From assembly GCF_014126825.1 (NCBI RefSeq), contig NZ_CP059900.1:4106954-4170953 (forward strand): a DNA stretch of 64,000 nt, written 5' to 3'. This document shows, in pieces, positions 59,661-64,000 of this stretch; positions within the stretch are counted from its first letter, which is position 1, and every line of letters starts with the position of its first letter. Both the position numbers and the translations under genes were made by a program. Under the pieces are notes generated by a model that had not been told where the DNA came from, searched no databases, and saw only the letters and a program-made list of their open reading frames with translations. Source of the stretch: Tomitella gaofuii. GTDB lineage: Bacteria > Actinomycetota > Actinomycetes > Mycobacteriales > Mycobacteriaceae.

Positions 59661-59721
59661 CCTGAGCAAGCGGATTTGGCACGTTCCGCAGCCGAAACGT
59701 GCCGAATCCGCTTGGTGGGCC
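59661..59721. repeat. palindromic intergenic repeat, copy H
   Basis: CAAGCGGATTTGGCACGTT, loop CCGCAGCCGA, AACGTGCCGAATCCGCTTG: one T/C mismatch. Loop nearly identical to copy G. Forward orientation, between vapB and the end of the fadB-like gene. Confidence 0.88.
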
Positions 59722-59731
59722 ATCAAGACAC

Positions 59732-61819
59732 TCAGGTCAGGCTCGCGCCCTCCTCCGCGCGCCGCACCAGCAGCGGAGCCGGCTCCCAGGGCTTGCCGTC
59801 CACGATGTCGCCCGCATGGAACCCGCGCAGCTTCTCCACCACCTCGGGCAATCCCACCCGGTCGGCGTAGAACATGGGCCCGCCGCGGTACCGGGGGAAC
59901 CCGTACCCGGCCAGGTAGACCAGGTCGATGTCGGAGGCCCGCAGCGCGATGCCCTCGTCGAGGATCCGCGCCCCCTCGTCGGTGAGCGCGAACACCAGCC
60001 GCTGGGCGATCTCCTCGTCGGAGAACTCCTGCCTGTCGGTGCCGTGCCGGTGGTGGAAGCGCTCGAGCAGCTCGTGCACCACGGTGCTGACCTTCGGGGC
60101 ACGACTGCCGGACTCGTAGTCGTACCACCCGGCGCCGGTCTTCTGCCCGTAGCGGCCCATTTCGCACAGCTCGTCGGCGATCTCGTCGCGCGGCATGTCC
60201 GGGTTCTCCGCGTACTGGCGCTTGCGCACGGCCCAGCCGATGTCGCCGCCGGCGAGGTCCTGCATGCGGAACGGCCCCATGGCGAAGCCGAACCCCTCGA
60301 TGGCCTTGTCCACCTGGTGCGGGGTGGCGCCCGCGCGCAGCAGCGCCATCGCGGCGTCGCGGTACTTGTGCAGCATGCGGTTGCCGATGAACCCGTCGCA
60401 CACCCCCGACACCACGGGCGTCTTGCCCACGCGCTTGCCCAGGTCCAGCGCGGTGACCAGCACGTCGTCGGCCGTCTTCGCGCCGCGCACCACCTCGAGC
60501 AGCGCCATCACGTTGGCGGGGCTGAAGAAGTGCATGCCCAGCACGTCGGCCGGGCGGTCGGTGAACTCCGCGATCTTGTCGACGTCGAGCGTGGACGTGT
60601 TCGACGCGAGCACCGCGCCCGGCTTCGCCACCTCGTCGAGGCGGGTGAACACCTGCTTCTTCACCTCCATGTCCTCGAACACGGCCTCGATGATGAGGTC
60701 GGCCGTGGCCAGGTCGGAGTACTGCATGCTCGGTGTGAGCAGGCCCATGCGCTGCTCGAGCTTCTCGGCGGAGAGCTTGCCCTTGTCCACCTGCGCCTGG
60801 TAGTTGCTCCGGATGGTGGCCAGCCCGCGGTCCAGCGCGTCCTGCGCCATCTCCAGGATCGTCACCGGGATGCCCGCGTTGAGGAAATTCATGGCGATGC
60901 CGCCGCCCATGGTGCCCGCGCCCACCACGCCCACGCGCTCCACCACACGCGGCTGCACCGCCGCGTCGATGCCGGGGATCTTGCGGGCCGCACGCTCGGC
61001 GAAGAACGCGTAGCGCAGCGCCGCCGACTGCCCGCCGGTGACGAGCTTCGCGAATGCCGCGGACTCGGCCGCCTTGCCCTCGTCGAAGCCGGTGGTGAGC
61101 GCAGTGCGCACCAGGTCCAGACCGACGGCAGGGGCCTCCTGCCCGCGCGCCCGACGGAGCACTTTGTCCGCCACCGCGTCGAGGTCGCCGCCGGCGAGCG
61201 GTGCGCGGTCGCGGGTGCGCACCGGCGCGGTGCCGGCCACCGACCGGGCAAGCGCGACGGCCGCCTGCACAACGTCGGCGGAATCGTCGACGACCTCGTC
61301 GAACAGCTGCTGCCCGTCAATCCGGGCGACGGCGGCAGCTGTGCGCGGCGCACCGGTGGCGACGATCTCGGCGACGACGGCCGGGTCGAGCAGCCGCGGC
61401 AGGCGCTGGGTGCCGCCGGCGCCGGGGATGAGGCCCAGCTTCACCTCCGGCAGCCCGATCTTCGACGACGCGGAGGCCACCCGGTAGTGCGTGCCCAGCG
61501 ACAGCTCCAACCCGCCGCCGAACGCGGTGCCGTCGACGGCGGCCACCACGGGCTTCGGCGAGTCCTCGACGCGCTTGATCAGCTCGGACAGATTCGGCGA
61601 CGCCGTGGCCTTGTCGCTGCCGAACTCGGTGATGTCGGCGCCGGCGGAGAAGAATCCGTCGGACCCGGTGATGACCACGGCGCGGACGGAGTCGTCGGCC
61701 GCCGCCCGGTCCAGGCCGTCGGCGATGCCCACGCGCAACGCGTGGCCCAGTCCGTTGACGGGCGGCTTGGCCATGCGGATGACGGCGACGTCCCCGTCGG
61801 TGGAGTATTCGGTGCTCAT
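59732..61819 (-). CDS. fadB: bifunctional enoyl-CoA hydratase / 3-hydroxyacyl-CoA dehydrogenase
   Basis: A 695-residue beta-oxidation enzyme. The crotonase domain (residues 1-200) has FFSAGADITEF and GTAFGGGLELSLGTHYRVAS with Glu in LPEVKLGLIPGAGGTQRLP. The dehydrogenase part begins near residue 295 with VGVVGAGTMGGGIAM and has the catalytic GMHFFSPAN and NAD/CoA motifs (GFIGNRM). It is of the FadB/FadJ/MFP type, without the alpha-subunit isomerase extension. ATG 61819 with AGGAAGG. Downstream gene of a cluster with an oxidoreductase and an acyl-CoA-linked kinase-like protein. Confidence 0.93.
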   Translation of the reverse strand: MSTEYSTDGDVAVIRMAKPPVNGLGHALRVGIADGLDRAAADDSVRAVVITGSDGFFSAGADITEFGSDKATASPNLSELIKRVEDSPKPVVAAVDGTAFGGGLELSLGTHYRVASASSKIGLPEVKLGLIPGAGGTQRLPRLLDPAVVAEIVATGAPRTAAAVARIDGQQLFDEVVDDSADVVQAAVALARSVAGTAPVRTRDRAPLAGGDLDAVADKVLRRARGQEAPAVGLDLVRTALTTGFDEGKAAESAAFAKLVTGGQSAALRYAFFAERAARKIPGIDAAVQPRVVERVGVVGAGTMGGGIAMNFLNAGIPVTILEMAQDALDRGLATIRSNYQAQVDKGKLSAEKLEQRMGLLTPSMQYSDLATADLIIEAVFEDMEVKKQVFTRLDEVAKPGAVLASNTSTLDVDKIAEFTDRPADVLGMHFFSPANVMALLEVVRGAKTADDVLVTALDLGKRVGKTPVVSGVCDGFIGNRMLHKYRDAAMALLRAGATPHQVDKAIEGFGFAMGPFRMQDLAGGDIGWAVRKRQYAENPDMPRDEIADELCEMGRYGQKTGAGWYDYESGSRAPKVSTVVHELLERFHHRHGTDRQEFSDEEIAQRLVFALTDEGARILDEGIALRASDIDLVYLAGYGFPRYRGGPMFYADRVGLPEVVEKLRGFHAGDIVDGKPWEPAPLLVRRAEEGASLT

Positions 61820-61866
61820 GTGCGTGCCTTCCTGCGGGGTGGTCCGCTGCGGGTGCGGGGTGCCGG

Positions 61867-62865
61867 TCACGGCTGGAACACCAGGCGTCCCACCGTGGTG
61901 CCCTCGCCGAGCCTGCCGATGCCGTCGGCCACGTCGGCGAGTCCCAGCCGCTCGCTGATCAACGGCGCGATGGCGCCGGTGTCGGCGAGCCGGGTGAGTG
62001 CATCGTGGCACTCGGCGATCACCCCGCGGTTCCGATTCTTGTACAGACCCCAGTGCAATCCCACTATCGAATAATTCTTGATCAGCGCGTGGTTGAGGGC
62101 GGGCTGCGGAATGGTGCCGCCGGCGAAGCCGATCACCACGATCCGGCCCTCGAACGCGATGCACTTGGTGGACCCGGCGTAGGCGTCGCCGCCGACCGGG
62201 TCGAACACGACGTCCGCGCCGCGTCCGCCCGTGTGCTCCTTGACGACGGCGACGAAGTCCTCGCGGTGCCGGTCCACCACCACGTCGGCCCCCAGGTTCC
62301 GGCAGTACTCGGCCTTGCGCGGCCCGCCGACCACGCCGATCACCGTGGCCCCGGCCGCCTTGCCCAACTGCACCGCGGCGCTGCCCACGCCGCCGGCGGC
62401 CGCGTGCACCAGAAGCACGTCGCCCTCGGCGATGGTGGTGCGACGGTGCAACGCGAACCAGGCCGTCTGGTAGCCGATGCACAGCGCCGACGCGGCCGCG
62501 TCGTCGAGCGACTCCGGCGCGGCGAACGCGTCCCCGGCGTCCATGATCGCCTGCTCGGCGAACCCCCCGTGCGGCAGCGACGGCGTACCGAGCACCCGGT
62601 CGCCCACCGCGATGGGCCGCCCGCCGGGGCCCACCGCGTCCGCGCCGGCCTCGAGCACCTCGCCGCACAGCTCCACGCCCGGGGTGAACGGCAGCTCCGG
62701 CTTGATCTGGTACTCGCCCCGGCACATCAGCACGTCCGGGAAGTTGGCGGGCGCCGCGCGCACCCGCACCCGCACCTGCTGCGCGGACGGCGCCGGCACG
62801 GCCACCTCCACCTGCTCCAACGCGTCCCGGGGCTCGCCGAGCCGCGTCACCTGCCACGCCTTCAT
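61867..62865 (-). CDS. zinc-free NADPH:quinone oxidoreductase (MDR family)
   Basis: A 332-residue quinone-reductase-like enzyme: ANFPDVLMCRGEYQIKPELPFTPG, the NADPH loop HAAAGGVGSAAVQLGK, DVVFDPVGGDAY and IGFAGGTIPQPALNHALIKNYS are typical of the QOR/NADPH:quinone branch of the MDR superfamily. No zinc cysteines. ATG 62865 has GAGAGGGG. It lies 47 bp upstream of fadB, same strand, so the two are likely co-transcribed and involved in fatty acid or enone catabolism. Confidence 0.9.
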   Translation of the reverse strand: MKAWQVTRLGEPRDALEQVEVAVPAPSAQQVRVRVRAAPANFPDVLMCRGEYQIKPELPFTPGVELCGEVLEAGADAVGPGGRPIAVGDRVLGTPSLPHGGFAEQAIMDAGDAFAAPESLDDAAASALCIGYQTAWFALHRRTTIAEGDVLLVHAAAGGVGSAAVQLGKAAGATVIGVVGGPRKAEYCRNLGADVVVDRHREDFVAVVKEHTGGRGADVVFDPVGGDAYAGSTKCIAFEGRIVVIGFAGGTIPQPALNHALIKNYSIVGLHWGLYKNRNRGVIAECHDALTRLADTGAIAPLISERLGLADVADGIGRLGEGTTVGRLVFQP

Positions 62866-62875
62866 CAGGCCCCTC

Positions 62876-62923
62876 TCCGTCACTGCTCCCGCTCCGTCAC
62901 TGCTCCGTCTCCATCACTGTCCC
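62876..62923. repeat. short tandem repeat of about 17 bp
   Basis: TCCGTCACTGCTCC at 62876-62889 and 62893-62906, and a degenerate TCCATCACTGTCCC at 62910-62923, in the 82-bp gap between the phosphotransferase and quinone-reductase genes. No function is evident. Confidence 0.6.
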
Positions 62924-62947
62924 GTTCTCTTCACTGTGCTCATCCCG

Positions 62948-64000
62948 TCAGATCCCCGCCTGGTCGGCCAGCTCCGTCGCCTTGTCCACCAGCGCGTCGA
63001 TGCGCGCCGGCGTGGGCGTGCCGGCGGCCGCCTTGTTGCGCGGCTCGTCCAGCGCCCGGCGCATCACACCCTCTGCGATGGACGCGACCTTCCACAGCCC
63101 CAGCACGTGCCAGTACCGCAGCGCCGACTCGTCGCGGCCGGTGAGCCGCAGGTACTCGGCGGCCACCTCCTCGCGGGTGGGCGAGCCCGCCAGCGCGGTG
63201 GCGGTGAAATCGCCGCCGAAGTCCTCACCGGCCTCCGGCCAGTAGGCGAGCATGCTGCCGATGTCGGCCAGCGGCTCGCCGAGCGTGGACAGCTCCCAGT
63301 CCAGTGCTGCCACCACCTCGCCGCACGCGCGCGGGCCGCCCTCGCCAGGGGTGCCCGCGACGAGCACGTTGCGCAGGTGGAAGTCGCCGTGCACCAGCGT
63401 CACCTCCGTCTGCTCGGGGGCCGCGGCGATGAGCCGGCGGGTGAGCGCGTCGAACGCCGGCAGCTCGCGGGTCTTCGACTGCTCCCACTGGCCGGCCCAC
63501 CGCTTGAGCTGCCGCGCCGCGTACGGCTTGCGGCCGGCGAGGTCGGCCAGGCCGGCCTCGTCCAGGTCGACGGCGTGGATGCGGGCGAGCACCGCCGGCA
63601 TCGACAGCCCGATGGCGCGGCGGCGCTCCGGGGTGAGCCCCTCTGCCACGGACATCCGGTCCACCGCCAACCCGTCGACGTGCTCCATGAGCACCAGCGG
63701 GGCGTCGGCGACGGGGGTGCCGTCGACGACGGTGTCCGGACCGGCCACCCCGTGGATGACCGGCACCGGCACGTCGGTGTGCTCGAGTGCGCGGATGATC
63801 CGCGCCTCGCGGCCCACGTCGTGCGCCGACGCCAGCAGGTGCCCGAGCGGCGGACGGCGCAGCACCCAACGGCTCCCGGCATCGTCCTCGGCGAGGTAGG
63901 TGAGGTTGGACTGGCCCAGCCCGATCCGCGTGAGCCGCAGCGCGCCGTCCACCGGCTGCCCCAGGCTCCGCATCCAGGCCGCCACCGCCGCGATGTCGAT
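62948..64000 (-). CDS. APH-family phosphotransferase (ACAD10/FadE36-like), 5' partial
   Basis: Aminoglycoside-phosphotransferase-fold protein of the kind associated with acyl-CoA dehydrogenases (ACAD10-type, 4-hydroxyacyl-CoA kinase activity in some). Brenner motif HGDFHLRNVL, metal-binding ALDWELSTLG, and the beginning IGLGQSNLTYLAEDDAGSRWVLRRPP. The frame is open to the window edge, so a few N-terminal residues lie beyond 64000. Same strand as, and 82 bp upstream of, the quinone reductase. With fadB it suggests a catabolic operon for hydroxy or branched acids. Confidence 0.88.
   Translation of the reverse strand: MDIAAVAAWMRSLGQPVDGALRLTRIGLGQSNLTYLAEDDAGSRWVLRRPPLGHLLASAHDVGREARIIRALEHTDVPVPVIHGVAGPDTVVDGTPVADAPLVLMEHVDGLAVDRMSVAEGLTPERRRAIGLSMPAVLARIHAVDLDEAGLADLAGRKPYAARQLKRWAGQWEQSKTRELPAFDALTRRLIAAAPEQTEVTLVHGDFHLRNVLVAGTPGEGGPRACGEVVAALDWELSTLGEPLADIGSMLAYWPEAGEDFGGDFTATALAGSPTREEVAAEYLRLTGRDESALRYWHVLGLWKVASIAEGVMRRALDEPRNKAAAGTPTPARIDALVDKATELADQAGI

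Overview
The window is about 70% G+C, with dense GTG starts, GTGA/ATGA gene overlaps and leaderless promoters. The gene set (LutABC, PepN, RES/Xre, MazEF and VapBC modules, FadB-type beta-oxidation genes, many TetR/MarR-controlled transporters) points to an actinomycete of the Mycobacteriales, probably not Mycobacterium itself. Genus-level identity cannot be read from the sequence. No rRNA, tRNA or CRISPR array was seen.

Layout. 1-3.0 kb: lutABC lactate oxidation operon (lutA cut by the window edge). 3.0-10.7 kb: DUF6314 protein, alpha/beta hydrolase, ATP-grasp enzyme, DMT-like transporter, small membrane protein, aminopeptidase N. 10.7-12.2 kb: RES/Xre toxin-antitoxin pair. 12.3-20.7 kb: membrane protein, beta-lactamase-like exported protein, crotonase, 45-residue Cys-rich protein, map with a divergent Xre regulator, YccF, D-amino acid dehydrogenase, TetR, NDH-2-like enzyme. 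20.7-30.1 kb: MarR/FUSC pair, MHS transporter, DHA2 exporter with MarR, rhodanese behind a leaderless 8-codon ORF, Cys/His-rich exported protein, DUF305 lipoprotein, DUF4185 protein. 30.2-37.7 kb: ABC exporter with TetR, exported proteins, MFS, maltose acetyltransferase, RelE-like TA pair, GNAT. 37.7-40.9 kb: doxX-davA-davB, a likely lysine monooxygenase/aminovaleramidase operon. 41-49.7 kb: MNT/HEPN pair, UvrA-like ATPase, two mazEF modules, agmatinase, hydrolase, dienoyl-CoA-reductase-like enzyme. 49.7-51.8 kb: low-G+C accessory island with an IS1380-type transposase remnant and an exported protein. 51.8-64 kb: CurA-like reductase, BrnTA-like TA, carboxylesterase, copper ATPase behind a CsoR-type box, DUF559 protein, vapBC, and a beta-oxidation cluster cut by the right edge.

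The most unusual feature is an eight-copy family of palindromic repeats of about 60 bp, with core half-site CCGAAACGTGC. The copies sit only between genes and bracket discrete modules: map/xre, the ABC/TetR operon, copB, the DUF559 gene and vapBC. This suggests cassette-like units, or a palindromic repeat that accumulates around movable genes. A second theme is toxin-antitoxin density: seven two-gene modules plus an AbiEi/DUF559-like gene in 64 kb. Several have a leaderless TANNNT-N6-start promoter, in some cases embedded in a repeated operator. One HEPN toxin has lost its catalytic histidine.

All coordinates and motifs were read by eye from the sequence. Family names rest on recognised motifs and remembered homologues; no search was run.
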